Assembly: GCA_023159155.1 (NCBI GenBank)
Contig: JAJNNX010000002.1
Span: forward strand, 1,116,001-1,180,000
DNA length: 64,000 nt
Source: Ustulina deusta
Taxonomy: Eukaryota > Ascomycota > Sordariomycetes > Xylariales > Xylariaceae
Direction of reading: 5' to 3'
Part shown: in pieces, positions 1 to 11,600 of the stretch
How the letters are laid out: each line of letters starts with the position of its first letter
Position numbering within the stretch: the first letter of the stretch is position 1
The notes under the pieces: model-generated
What the model saw: the letters and a program-made list of their open reading frames with translations, nothing else
Told to the model about the DNA's origin: nothing
Databases searched by the model: none
Made by a program: the position numbers and the translations under genes

Positions 1-1169
1 CTAGCTATGTATGATGCCGTGTAAGTAGGTACAGATTACGTGAAGCCGTACACTAATAATATCTACCTGGTTTGTATGCCGCGAGGACGTTTCCCGAGCA
101 GGGTCCGAGCACTGAGCCGGTGTCCACGTCTGCAAAGCATTAAGCATTGAGCATTGACAGCATTGCAGCAGCAAGGACGAGGGCCCGGTCCGGGTCTGGC
201 TTTGTCTGGCGAGATCCGCGTCGCCGAACCAACCACTGCGATGCCTATTGCTTTCCTCCCACTTTTTTTGGTTTCTCTGAAGCCGCAGAGTCCGACCGCC
301 AATTCAGGACCACAGCTGCACGTCAGTGTTGGGCCGTGATTACTGGCTGCTAGTCTGCGCTCGGTGTTTCTGGGCAGGGTAGAGAAAAAGACGCCCCCTC
401 CCTCTTAAAGCTTCTGTTTCTCTTCTTTCTTCTTCCCTTCCCATCCTCTCTTCACCTGTACACCTCCCACACGTGTTGCTGAAAAGGGTGGGTGGTGTGT
501 AAGTCAAGAGGAGGAGAGACGTCAGCTCGCCTGACTCGCCTGCCCGTCAGTGTTTGTGGGGCCAACTCAATACGGCAACGCCCTCTCGCCAGGGCACTTG
601 GCCAGGCCGGGCTAGCGCCCTCGGAGGTCGGACCCCCTGGCCTACTGGATCTTGGGTCCCTTTTCTCGCTGCCTCCCCGGCAGATCGCAGATCACCATCC
701 AATTCGACAGCCAAAGCCGACAGAAATTTACCTTATCGTCGACGCCCTCAATCCTCGCCATCATCCATCCCTACGCTACAACCATCCGGTTCCCGTGCAA
801 CGACAGCATCTGTTTTGCTCTACACCTTTTCTAGCCAAGCTAACCCGCCACGTCCGACACTGACAGACGCCGTCTGACCGATCCACCGTGCTATCTGGGA
901 AAGAATCGAAGTATGTGTTCAATTCTAGCTGCCTGCCCCCTTTCTCCACAGCTAGCCATCACCACCCAAGCTTTCACAATCAAGCTCTAACTCGGACACC
1001 AGCATTTGCCAGATCCTTCGCATATACTTAATCCGCTCGGTCCTCTGGTCTTCTCGATTCAACCGTCAAGCCAACTTCTCGACTCTCCCAGCCGTATCTC
1101 ATCTCCATCTATTGGACTGCCACGATTCATCTCTCGAGATCCCTTCAGCTACCACAGAAGCCTTCCGCA
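1..1169. other. Intergenic and 5' leader upstream of PRA1 gene
   Basis: No ORF here looks like a real protein. The stretch from about 400 to 1160 is rich in pyrimidine tracts (C/T runs), which is usual for promoters and 5' leaders of filamentous fungi. It is read as the promoter and untranslated leader of the plus-strand gene starting at 1170. A leader intron is possible (GTATGT at about 912) but cannot be fixed by eye. Confidence 0.5.
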
Positions 1170-1700
1170 ATGTCTCGTATGCAGATCCCTCTTGACGTTA
1201 TCACGTCTCGTCTCAACATAGCCGATCGCTTCGCTGGATTTCGCAACACGTCGCTCTCCAGCCGCTTTGCCAATATGAGGCCCATCGGCGAGTTTCTCGA
1301 CCTCAAGCGCCTTTCCAAACCCGCCAACTTCGGCGAAGTTCAGTCACGTGTCAGTTACAACTTATCGACCTTTTCGAGCAACTACGCCGTCGTTTTTGTT
1401 CTCCTCAGCATCTATGCACTGATCACGAACCCACTGTTGCTATTCGACATCATTCTCCTCGCTGGTGGTCTGTGGTTGTTGGGCCGGCTTAATGGACAGG
1501 ACCTGACCCTTGGCACCTTTACGGCAACCACGTCCCAGTTGTACACCGGTCTTCTCTGCACCTGCGGTTTTCTCTTTCTCATTGCTTCACCTTTCTCCAC
1601 TGTCCTCTGGTTGATTGGTGCGAGCGGCGTCGTCATTCTTGGCCACGCTGCTCTGTTGGACAAGCCTATCGATGAGGCTTTTTCAGGGGAGGCGGTCTAG
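1170..1700 (+). CDS. yip3: PRA1/Yip3 family prenylated Rab acceptor
   Basis: Single-exon protein of 176 residues. PRA1 (Yip3 in yeast) proteins are small membrane proteins of the ER and Golgi that bind prenylated Rab GTPases and assist their membrane cycling. The polar N-terminal part carries the family pattern FLDxxRxxxP (about residues 35-50: EFLDLKRLSKP) followed by the RVxYNLxxFxxNY block. Two long hydrophobic stretches follow (about 72-102 and 125-160), each able to form a hairpin pair, and the tail is short and polar (DKPIDEAFSGEAV). Length matches the family. The ATG at 1170 has a purine at -3 and gives the full N-terminal motif. The stop TAG at 1698 overlaps an open frame that continues into the next entry. 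Confidence 0.93.
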   Translation: MSRMQIPLDVITSRLNIADRFAGFRNTSLSSRFANMRPIGEFLDLKRLSKPANFGEVQSRVSYNLSTFSSNYAVVFVLLSIYALITNPLLLFDIILLAGGLWLLGRLNGQDLTLGTFTATTSQLYTGLLCTCGFLFLIASPFSTVLWLIGASGVVILGHAALLDKPIDEAFSGEAV

Positions 1701-1840
1701 GTGGTCGGCCGCAAGCTCCCGAATTTACGCCCTCGTGGGCAAGACCATCCGGGCGTAGACAGGGGAGGTATGTCGCGCCTGAAGACGACTTTTGGGATAG
1801 GCGTAGGGTCGTCGAGGAATTGGACAGTGATGATGCGGAT

Positions 1841-2794
1841 ATGCAAGGCACTAGGTTAGCAATTACAGTGCGTAATAGACGGCATACCAGTGATGAACTT
1901 CGATTCACGGGTATAGATATGGGTAGCGGTCGCTCGCGGAACAAATATGCCTATCAACCTTCGGACGACGACAACGATTCATCGGAGATTGACTCCCAAG
2001 CAACAACAGACAGCGATACGGAAGATGAGGCTCGAGCCGAAATGGAGAATGCTTTGGTACAATCAGCTTTAACACGGATACGAAAGGCAAAGGCCAGAGG
2101 CAAGCAAGACGTCAAATTAAATAAGGGGGAACTGGCTGCTTTGGAACGTAGACGAAAACGTCTCCAGTCTGAAGCCGAATCTGCCGCAAGGAAAAAAGGC
2201 AAAAACCGTAAACGGCAGAAGGAAAAAGAACAGCGAGTTGCTGTTCCACTCTCTCATTTTGATCCCTCTCTCCCCCCCGACACATCGCAGATACGTCCCC
2301 GTTCGTCAACATCTTCTCATCATTCCCCGTCTCAACGTCATGGCTCTTCGTCGCCCTTCGATTATCAATATGTGTCAACCGCCTCCAATCGACGTCATAC
2401 TTCAGATACCGGAAGGCCGTCTTCGTCTCTGAACAATATTCCGCATGATGAGGACCAGCACGCTCAATCGCCATCTCACTTTGCACCAGATCCATTTCAG
2501 TATCAGACAGCAGGGCCGTCTGGGCCGTATGCTACTAGCGCTTTGGCATACAGCAATATCTCCCATGTTGAAAATCCCGCAGCGGCTATGAGCGGCTCAG
2601 GAGAGATAATGCCAGAAGATGATACAGGTGGTGACGGTCACGGAGGTCGTGCATAGGTCAAGATCCTAGAGGATGTCATTGTGGCAGAGGCGGATTCCTC
2701 CCCCGATAAAGAGCCTCGACGCTCCAGGAGGAAGAAGAGCTCATCACGGAACTCTTTTAGTAGCGGTGGCAGCCGGAGACGAAATGACAAATGA
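1841..2794 (+). CDS. Low-complexity protein of unknown function, start and splicing unresolved
   Basis: I do not recognise this family. The frame is open from 1676, overlapping the end of the PRA1 gene by 25 bases in the -1 frame, but its first ATG is at 1841. The translation before that ATG already looks coding (for example YVAPEDDFWDRRR). The protein is acidic and serine-rich, with a basic helix of Arg/Lys/Glu (RIRKAKARGKQDVKLNKGE and onward, about residues 75-125), then a Ser/Pro/His-rich tail. A TAG at 2654 stops the frame, yet the same frame continues with coding-like sequence (VKILEDVIVAEADSSPDKEP and an Arg/Ser-rich end) to TGA at 2792. A 90-bp intron at 2567-2656 (weak donor GTTGAA, acceptor CATAG) would remove the stop in frame. 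Both ends of the model are uncertain; the middle is very likely coding. Confidence 0.6.
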
Positions 2795-3146
2795 AGGGAG
2801 CTTTAGACGGGCTTGGCCGAACGACAACCGGGCAACATTATATCAACGTAGTAACGAGGTTTCCATATCCTCGCAGCTTTCTATAATTCACTACCATTTC
2901 CTAGGCCGTTCGAAAAGCACTGATGCAGATGCCCATAAAGTGATACCATTTAACTATAACACGGGACTCTGTGAACTTTCTAAATCATGTTATTTTCTTA
3001 TTCGCTGATCACAGAATCACCCAATTATAAAGCAGTGAACGATGTGAATTGAACCATGTATACATTAAGCCATGAACGCCGTCTTTTCCAAGCAGTTTCT
3101 ACATGTGTCCCTCAATCCTGATAACTGTGATCACCTAGTTTGAGGT
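2795..3146. other. Intergenic, convergent 3' ends
   Basis: A short AT-rich gap between the 3' ends of the preceding plus-strand gene and the following minus-strand gene. Nothing beyond presumed 3' untranslated sequence is visible. Confidence 0.5.
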
Positions 3147-4015
3147 TCATGAGAAGAACTTGCTGATTCCGCTGAAGAACCCCCCACCCTTGCCGCTGCT
3201 ACTACCGCCAGCGAAATCCGTGTACTCTGTCGTTCGTTTCTCATAACGCAAACCCCCGTCGTATCCACGGTCAGCGCTAGAGTTATTGCCCAGGCCAGTA
3301 GCCATGCGCACGGCCTCGCCCATGAGGCCAATGCTACCGGTACCGCCGGCCGTCTTAGCCGCGAGACCCAGCATGCGCTGGATCCCGGCTGGTAGCCTTA
3401 GCCCGAAGCGCGCGAGGAGGGCTGTCAACGCCCCGCCCGTGATCAAGGGCATGATCACCAGCATGAAGACCTTCACCGGATGTCGCTTCGCCCAGTACAT
3501 TAGATCGCGTAACAGGCGTTTTAGTTTCTTGTAGGCGCGTGTCATGAAGTTGGCGCGCGGCGAGCGCTTATAGTAGGAGGGGGAGCGGCCTAGGAGGGGC
3601 TCTGTTAGCGTCCAGTGCTGTAAAGAAGCTGTCTGCTTTGAAACCTGTCTTGCGCGCTTCTCTTCTCCCTGTCCCGCTTTCGGCAGTTGCAATCGGCTTC
3701 GTATGATCGGATCGGAGACGGCAGAGGCGCATAAGATGTGGAAAGCGACTCACCCATGCTGAAGAAGCTCCGCGTGCTGCTGTTCCCCAAATTGAAAAAT
3801 GAGCCCCGCGAGGCGTTGTGCTTGGAATAGTTGCTGTCATCGCCGACTAAGCCCCCTAGCCCGGAGGAGGAGTGACGTTTGCTGCGATGCTCCCGCGACT
3901 GCGAGCGGGATCGTGATTTGTCTCGTTTGTGTTTGTGCGACGAGGATTTGTGCGATCTGTGAGATTTACGTGAGACCACGGATGCGCCGTCGCCCCAGCT
4001 GTCAAAGAAACCCAT
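3147..4015 (-). CDS. Single-TM protein with basic Ser/Arg-rich N-terminus, unknown function
   Basis: Two exons: 4015-3754 and 3589-3147, giving 234 residues. The intron (3590-3753) has donor GTGAGT, branch GCTAACA and acceptor CCTAG, and joins the frame through a split glycine codon. Residues 1-60 start MGFFDSWGDGASVVS and become a His/Lys/Ser/Arg-rich low-complexity stretch. A basic amphipathic segment (about 101-125, KKLKRLLRDLMYWAKRHP) leads into one hydrophobic helix (about 126-148, VKVFMLVIMPLITGGALTAL). The C-terminus is Gly/Ser-rich and ends GGGFFSGISKFFS. I do not recognise a named family. The layout suggests a membrane-anchored protein with a basic cytosolic tail; that is inference. 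Confidence 0.85.
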
Positions 4016-4710
4016 TGTTGCTGCTGCGATGACGCTTCTAGAGAGACAGAAGAAAAAAAAAAGGTCGAATATGGTGAGTGAGTGTTGAGCTCTGCAGCCC
4101 CTTGGACAGCACAAAACTAGGTCGATCTCTCCTTCGTACAAGTCGTTAAAGCCGTAACATCGAGACTTATAGTGAGTAGATGACGAACGAGAGACGATGG
4201 CGCTCGACCAAAGTACTTGGTTCAATCCACAAAAACTGTGGAGGAGACAGCCAAAAACAAAGCTCGAGATCGATCTCACGATACGATGACTGGAGAGCGC
4301 TTGCTGCAAATCATATCGCGTGTCCTGCAGCTCTCAGACCTCCAGCCCCTTCACCGACAATTCAAGTGGCTGGTTGTCCCTTGTCGCGACCCTCCCTGCC
4401 AAGACATCGATATGCGCCAGGCCTCTTTGGGACTAATTCCGTCTCAAGTGTAGCCCCACGGCAAACAAGGGTCTTGATGAAAAGTGTCAAGCCACTGTTG
4501 CCAGTAGAACCATGAGCAGGGATCTTAACGCCACACATGACGTGGGGCTTCAATCAATGATTCCACTTACTAGTTTGAATCGTTCAAGGCGCCCAAGTAC
4601 TGCGGGTGCTAGACACATCTGACCCTCAAGAATGAGATATTCCCTATAGCTATTTTGTTTCCACTGATAACACCCTTTTTCATTAATCCTAGTGTCCAAT
4701 ACGTGTCATA
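4016..4710. other. Divergent promoter region
   Basis: A 695-bp gap between two divergently transcribed genes (minus-strand TM protein and plus-strand J protein). The short ORFs here have no recognisable content. It is read as a shared upstream region. Confidence 0.5.
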
Positions 4711-5610
4711 ATGGCCAACACCAGACCGCCGCCCGATTACTGTAATCTTTCAAAGAAATGCCCCTCGTCGTCAACATCCCACTAACACCTGATGATGCCT
4801 AGACCACGTACTAGAAGTATCTGAGACTGCGACTACACAGCAGATTCGCGATGCGTACAAAAGGTGAGACTGGACATTACTATACCCATCTACTTGTTTC
4901 CGCTTGAAGAATAAGGATGATGCCAACTTTCTTTAAGAGCCGCACTCAAGACACACCCAGACCGGGTAGGTGCCGACTCACCAGAGCGACCTGCACGCAC
5001 ACGGAAGTTCCAGCTCGTGAACGACGCCTACTACACACTCTCCGATTCGACGCGGCGTCGAGAATACGACGCGCAACGGAGGTTATTCGGTAGCACGAGA
5101 CCCAAGTCCTCGAAACCCTCGAACACAGCCAACGCCAATGCCCCTGGCGCATATACCCCAGACTTTGAAGAATCCTACGAAGACATACCACACGCCAACA
5201 TGGGAGGCGCAAATGCAAACGAGTTTTACAGTTGGGCATGGAATTACTTCACGGGGAACAAGGGAGGTGCGAACACAGAGCAAGCACGACAGGAAGCCGA
5301 GGATGCACAGTTCGCCGATGTCTTTGAGGAGATGCTACGTGAGGAGGGAATGGATGAGGCGCAACAGCAGCAAGGCAAGAGCAAGTTCTGGTCCCTAGCC
5401 GGCGGCGCCGCTGGAGGCGTCTTGGGGTTCATCGCTGCCAATTTCCCCGGTGCCATCGCAGGCGTGGTAGCGGGCAACCGCTTCGGTGCCATTCGTGACG
5501 CGAAAGGAAAGAGCGTTTATGAAGTCTTCCAGGAGCTTCCCCCGACGGATCGCTCGAGATTGCTGGCGCAGCTCGCCACGAAGGTTTTTAGTCATGTTGC
5601 TGGTGTGTAA
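4711..5610 (+). CDS. J-domain (DnaJ/Hsp40) protein with glycine-zipper C-terminus
   Basis: Three exons (4711-4741, 4803-4863, 4938-5610) encode 254 residues. The J domain fills the N-terminus: DYYHVLEV at 9-16, the Hsp70-contacting HPD at 37-39, and the helix III/IV pattern up to EYDAQRR. J domains stimulate the ATPase of an Hsp70 partner. There is no G/F region, zinc finger or typical client-binding C-terminus, so it is a type III J protein. Residues about 184-215 form a Gly/Ala-rich hydrophobic stretch (AGGAAGGVLGFIAANFPGAIA) that resembles a glycine zipper or a membrane segment. The last 30 residues are polar and helical. Both intron junctions keep the J-domain frame, which supports the model. 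The Hsp70 partner and compartment cannot be read from sequence. Confidence 0.88.
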
Positions 5611-5929
5611 AATGGAGACAAGGAGGCCGTTGTCAAAACCCCAACAGGCAGTACATGGCCACTGTTTTCAACCCAACCCTTAGCTTCCGCTTCGATAGAA
5701 AGCATCTACATGGGTTCGCTATAACGGCCAAGGGACAACCTGTTGGGTTGGTGTCGAGGCGTTGAGATTTGCGGTCTGGTAGCGACATAGGCATGGGCGT
5801 TTTGGGCTTGTGCAGGAGGTAGGTACACTACCTAGATTATAAGGGAATTACAATTAGTTAAACATAAATATAGATTGTCACATGTCAGAACGCCGCTCCT
5901 TGCTTCCAGTCTACTTCCAGTCTTGAAGA
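5611..5929. other. Intergenic
   Basis: Presumed 3' flank of the J-protein gene. It contains one copy of the recurrent AGGTAGGTACACTACCTAG-type motif at 5817-5835. No gene seen. Confidence 0.4.
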
Positions 5930-6466
5930 TAATTATTGGCAGGAAGTGGCCCAAAAGTACTTTAGATAAGAGGCATTCGAGCCAGATCTTGGGCTTTGGA
6001 GACACCCGTGCCGCCTCCATCAAGGCATCAGACATATTTTCGTTTGGGCTCATGGTAAGTAATTCTATATTGAACTTGAATAATTTTGGTTAAACCCTGC
6101 TCGTAGCGTACATATGTCTTCGAGGGTGGAGATTTCCTGCTTTGGCAAGGTGACCAAGAGCTAGTAAAGTATAGTATTCGCCCAGAACATGAGATCCTGA
6201 CTCAGCATTTCTGCTATTTTGGGTCAGTTCTAGAAGGGCTTCTTAAGGAAATCGATAGTGAGGTCTGGTGTAAGGCTTTGAAGCGATAGAAATAGTTGAG
6301 GTGGCAGTAAAGCAACAAACAGCCGGAACTAATATTTGAGCAACGGGAACGTAACCTTGGCTCCGAGGCACAGAACATGATATCTGGAATAACACATCTA
6401 GACCCAACGGCACGAACAACGATAGACCAAGTTTTAATGCATCGATGGTGGCAGGAGGCTGCTTAA
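5930..6466 (+). pseudogene. Degenerate protein-kinase C-lobe pseudogene
   Basis: Remains of a fungal protein kinase. The first piece reads KASDIFSFGLM, the subdomain IX signature (D-x-F-S-F-G), ending at 6054. A 52-bp intron with intact GTAAGT donor and TAG acceptor (6055-6106) joins it in phase to a stretch starting TYVFEGGDFLLW and containing LVKYSIRPEHEILTQHF and GLLKEIDSEVWCKAL. A TAG at 6287 ends this frame. The next block reads on in another frame (IEIVEVAVKQQ) and then returns to the first frame as SEAQNMISG and DPTARTTIDQVLMHRWW, the subdomain XI arginine block of kinases. So two indels plus stops break the gene. The N-lobe, the HRD catalytic loop and the DFG motif are missing. It cannot encode an active kinase. 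Confidence 0.75.
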
Positions 6467-7284
6467 TTTGTTGTTGAAGGATATGTCGGTGCACGTATAG
6501 TTTATAGTTGGCGTCCTGGGCGGAGAAAATTGACTAGCCAGTGGTCTCACGAAGTAAATAAAAAAAGTGGAAAAAATTGGCTTGTGAGTCGGGCCACTGT
6601 TTATTACACCAAACCGCGATTTGGTCAGTGATAGTATGTTTGCTCTTGTGTGGAATCTCCATGCTTTGCGTTAAATAGGATTGACTCTTGGTACACTAAG
6701 ACCATCGCTGGATCACCCCCCCTATAGGGAAACTATTGCTCTAGCATAGCCCTAACTGGCCCTGTTAGTATTCCTAGATGTGCCAACAGAGCTACTAAGT
6801 TCGATATCCGTACCTACATTGAGATCTGGCCTTTGGGTATGTGAACAACCTATGATTTAAGATGCCTTCGTCTTGGTACCTATATACACTATGTACCCAG
6901 TCTCCAGTAAATACTTTTTCTGACACCCGGCCTGACCCACACTACCCCTGCCAACAGCTGTGACATCATACCTAGTACCAGTTTGAACACAAACCAGCAT
7001 ATGCATATAGTTATTGCAGTGACATCTAGCATCCGCAAAGTTAGGTGGGCAACGAAGTAGAATAAAAGTATTGATTTGATTGGCTTCACCGCCCCTGTCT
7101 CAACCTGACAGGGTACGTACCTTCCTGGTAGGATCGCCTTTGCGCTACAGTGCCTCCCTAAGTGTCTATCTATACGTATACCTATCCTTCCTTCACAGGC
7201 TTGACAGCAGAACCGACGAGGTGGGCCGGCTACTTTTCTTCTCTTCTCACGCCATTCCGGTCTTTTGGCCTACAAGAGGCAGCA
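6467..7284. other. Intergenic
   Basis: About 820 bp without a supported gene between the kinase relic and the thioredoxin gene; its right-hand part should hold the latter's promoter. Confidence 0.5.
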
Positions 7285-8624
7285 ATGTCAAAGCCCATAG
7301 AAATTGAGTCCACCGAGCACTTCAGCGCCGTGCTGAAGGAGTCCCGTCTCGTAGTCGCAGATTGTAAGTCGCTCGCTCCCACCCCCAAGGAAATCTTACC
7401 CCGCCATCGTCATTGGAGGCCAGCTCGCAACACGCGTCGCGCCGGTTTGTAGCGTTAGAACTCCCGACATGCATCTTCGGCATTTCCGGTGCCACTGCAA
7501 GTGCATGTGCATGCGATAACTCCGCAGCGCGGTCCAAGTTTGTTCATGTCTACGACAGAAGCAGCCTCATCTCCCTGGTCAAGCTCGTCAAGCTCGTCCA
7601 GTCTGACGGAATCTGGTATCTCGAGATGCTGAGGGCTAACTCGTGGCTCTGTTGACTAGTCTACGCAAACTGGTGTGCTCCATGCAAGCAAATCGCTCCT
7701 TACTACGAACAGCTGTCGAAGTCGATATCGAAGCCGAAAGCCATCACATTCGTCAAAATCAACACCGAAGCTCAACGGCCCTTGGCTGCCGAATTCGCCG
7801 TCCAAAGCCTTCCCACTTTCATCCTCTTCCGTGACGGTTCTATTGTCGAGAAGGTGAAGGGGGCCGATCCGCAAGGTCTCCGATCGCTTATAGAGAAGCT
7901 GACGAGTGACGTCGAGTCGGGTGGCGAAGGTAGCAGCGGCTCCGGCTCCGGCTCCGGCGGCCTGGCATGGAGAGGAGCTGACCTTCCCCGGGGCTACACC
8001 GACATCTCCGATGTGGTCGATGTGCGTGGGCTAGAGTTACTAAATGCAGATACGGACTTTTCCGTCCGCACACTCTTCAACAAGAGCAAGCCATCGTCTC
8101 TAGCCAAGGGTCCCAACACAAGCGACGAGAAGGACTGGGTTGAAAGTGACACAGACGAGCAACTGCTGCTCTTCACGCCGTTCAATTCGGCTGCCAAGCT
8201 CCACACACTCCAGGTATGTGCAAGACTATCAATGCTATATAACAACAAGCTAAGCCAAAGCTCGGGACAGCTTACCTCTCTCCCCCCTACGGACAGCGAC
8301 GATGATGAGGAGACGCCGATGCGACCCAGGACAATCAAGTTATTCACGAACCGTCCACACAACCTTGGCTTCGATGAGGCGGACGACATCGACCCTACGC
8401 AGACCATTGAGATCGGCGAGGCTGATTGGAACTCCAATGGCACAGCCAACCTACCTCTACGTTTCGTCCGTTTCCAGAATATCACTAGCCTCGTTATTTT
8501 CGTCGTAGACGGTGACGGTGACGGTGAAAAGGTGCGATTGGACCGGGTGCGCCTCATTGGCGAATCAGGGGAAAAGAGGGAGATGGGGAAGCTAGAAAAG
8601 ATTGGAGATGAGCCAGGAGAGTGA
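7285..8624 (+). CDS. TXNL1: Thioredoxin-PITH domain protein (TXNL1-like)
   Basis: Three exons (7285-7363, 7660-8213, 8271-8624) encode 328 residues. The N-terminal thioredoxin fold (about 1-108) has the redox motif WCAPC with cysteines at 32 and 35, and the cis-proline region QSLPTFILF. A Ser/Gly linker (SSGSGSGSGG) leads to the PITH domain, with its features LLNADTDFSVRTLF, LLLFTPFNS, IKLFTNRPHNLGFDEA and LRFVRFQNITSLVIFV. TXNL1 proteins are cytosolic thioredoxins that bind the 26S proteasome through the PITH domain; this is known for animal and yeast members and inferred here. The first intron is long (296 bp) and splits the sequence just before the active site. Length and domain order match the family. 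Confidence 0.95.
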
Positions 8625-11600
8625 GTAATAATAGCAAGGCCATTTAAGCCCAACGCTGCCACCTGCGTCGGCTAGTTATGGCGGAAACTCAGACGGCGAG
8701 CATGATATATACCTGTGTAGGAAATAGGTAGACCAGAGCAGGGGGCCCTTATTTGCAGGCGAGTCCTTGAATGCATAGCATCTCTGCATAAGGCTTACAG
8801 AATGCTGAGAAAACAATTTTACGTGATACATAAAGTCATAGATGCTGGTCAACAGCGTGATGCCTACAGATACTGTTGTGGAATTGTAACAATTCGTACC
8901 ATCCTAGCCAATCGGCAAAGGGAGTCATGCACGACTAGGTTGCTTACCATCCGATCTTGCAGTACAGTCGGCGACTTCACCAGGCGATTACGACGCTGCC
9001 GTGTGCGGGGAGCGTAGTATGGAGGCCAGAAGCATTGGGGGCGGAAGTATCGACGACATGGGATGCTCCATTCCCTCGCGCCATAGAGCCAAAACAGAGA
9101 AGATCCAAGACTTAGAAGAGAAGGGGGGGTGCATGGGCTACATATGTATGTCCGGCACGTTGCCCGCGATCCAGGAAGCACCAAGTGGCTTTCGAGAATA
9201 GGACCGCTTCATGAGCAACGGCTACCAGCCTGCAATTTTGATTGTTCTGTGGCAAATGACTGACGCTGCGATTCTTCTTTGACAAAAAATATCCATGGGG
9301 AAATAGGACTCGAGCAACACGGGAAATGTGAAGTCATGCCAGCCGCACAAAGAAAGAAAAAAGAAGAGAAGATTTCCCAGAAGGCTTAGCTTTGGAGGAA
9401 AGCTTTTATGTTGCGAAACCACGACTAGTGGGCAGCTGGTTGCGGATGGCGACTATCGTATGTGGCATCTGACAGATGCTCGGGCGGGCTAGTCTAACCC
9501 AGTGGCTAGTGTGGTTGTAATACCTAGCCACACCGAATTCCCCCAAGGGTTCTCGCTAAAAATGTGTCTGTCTGAATTGGTACCGGAACGTGAGAATACC
9601 TAGGTCGGTAACCGGGTCTTTTCTCCAAGCAGTACCAAGTTTGAATGTCCCATATTCCAGGATTCCATTCCATCATACACTGTCATGTCTCTGAGTTCGG
9701 CCAATCCTCTTGCCAATCGAAGCGGGGTGTACGTCGAGAGAGGTGAAGGCCTTTCTTGTTGATCTTTTCCATTTTTTCGAGCCCAGAGTCAAGTTGTCCT
9801 TTTCGCCAGTTCGCATCACGCCCACCCAACGTGGTCTTGACACGGGATCGTCATCGCCAGAAGTTCAGGAAACTTAGCAAATGATGATCAATCCTCAAGT
9901 GACTTGAGCAATCCCGGAACTAATATGAAATTAATATATGCCCATCCACTCGGAGCCATATTACCAGTCGTTCTCGAACCCGTTCCCATCCCTTCTCCCG
10001 TCCAGGACGCATCCCCCACACCGCCTGTCCCGTCTCGAGAGGAAATCGGGAGACACGACAGGTTTAAATGGTGCTTTTCGTCAGCATTTCCAGGAATCTA
10101 CGAAAAGATCCAATGATTCCCCACTGTCACCTCACGCTGCATGACGACCAGTTGGTAGAGTGCCGTTGCAGGCTCTTTCTCAATTAAGACCCCGTTTGCT
10201 CGTGGTGCCATGTAACGTCACGAACTACTTGGCTGGCCATATCGCTACCAAACAAGCTGTCAGACGTGCCCTAGGTAGGTAGGTCGTTATATCGCTTGTA
10301 TAAACTACGTCAGCTGCACCAACCCTGATCGAAGTTGGGATAAATCAGACAGCGTGTGACACATGCACAGGGTCAGAGAACCGATCCGGACCAGTTTCTC
10401 GAGAAGCTATCCCTGCCTGGCGGCGGGGAGAGGCACGGACGAGGTAGGTAAAGGTATAATATGCGGCGGCGGTCGCCCTACTCGGCCTATTTGCCTGCCG
10501 CGGTGCCGCCTTATCCCTCTGTATTATACATATTTCCTTAAATAGAACACTTGAAGTTGCATTGACGTTATCCCCCGCATAGGTCACTATCTGCAGAGCC
10601 GTGCCAAACATCTCGCCATAACGGCCACCCGCCGTGATATGTAACACGTGTAGTATTAGTCCGAGCTCGCTCGCAGAAATGTCCGTCCCGCTCACGATGC
10701 AATTTCCGTTTTGAGGCTTCTTTTTCTCCGAAGCTACAGTGCCCTTGGCCGCGGATGGATACCGCAACCAAGGCAAGAACCTGGCTGTGTTCTGCTTCTG
10801 GAAAATTTCTGTTGCACCGTGGTCATCCATCAATCTATACCAAGGGCGGCACCGATCGTATTATTCCCTGACAAATACTCCGCGTAGCACACTATAATCC
10901 GTTTCCCAGTGCCGTCTCGTTGTAAAGGGCTAACAAGCTTCCAAGGCACATCCTTCTGTCGGGGACGGCCCGTTTGATCTCTGCTGTTTCTAAGGTGGGT
11001 GAGCGGGCCAGCCCACCCCTTGTGCGAATCATCCCATCTCATCTCATGTCCCTGCTTGTCAAGATGTGATTTACTATCCTGCAAGCATGCTCTGCAGTTA
11101 GGTCTTATATACCCCCAGTTCACTGCTTATTTTTGGGTCACCATCCTCCCCCCATCTTTTAGTTTTTTCCCAATATATTTCTCATTATATTCTTATACTA
11201 CAGCAAGTCACTATTGCATATCATCACTTGCACTTTACGACTGACCCTCCCCTTTTTCCCCCAATGAGCTACCATCGAAGGCATATCCTCGCAAAGAGAT
11301 TGGCCTAGAATATTAAGTCTCGTGTATCTGCTATCCCTAGCTGTACTTCATTGAAGTCTCAAAGAGCGAGGACTCACTCAGCATTATCATTCCGAATTTG
11401 CCCAGGACTCGCGAAGCCCAAACGACGTATGGGAGAGCTCTCTACGTCTTCCTCCGGATTGGCGGCTTACAAACGGCTCCTGGGGAAAAAAGTATCCTGA
11501 GCATATTAGATCATTATTGCCAAAACTAGCTCTGCGGCGTTCCTGCTATCCTTTTAGACATTGAAGCCCCGCGACCACACCCTTCCCAGGAATTGATGGT

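Noticed and set aside
10345..10833. Minus-strand ORF of about 161 codons
   Set aside because: No family signature, no clear promoter or neighbour context, and low-quality composition. It could be an orphan gene but cannot be supported from sequence alone.
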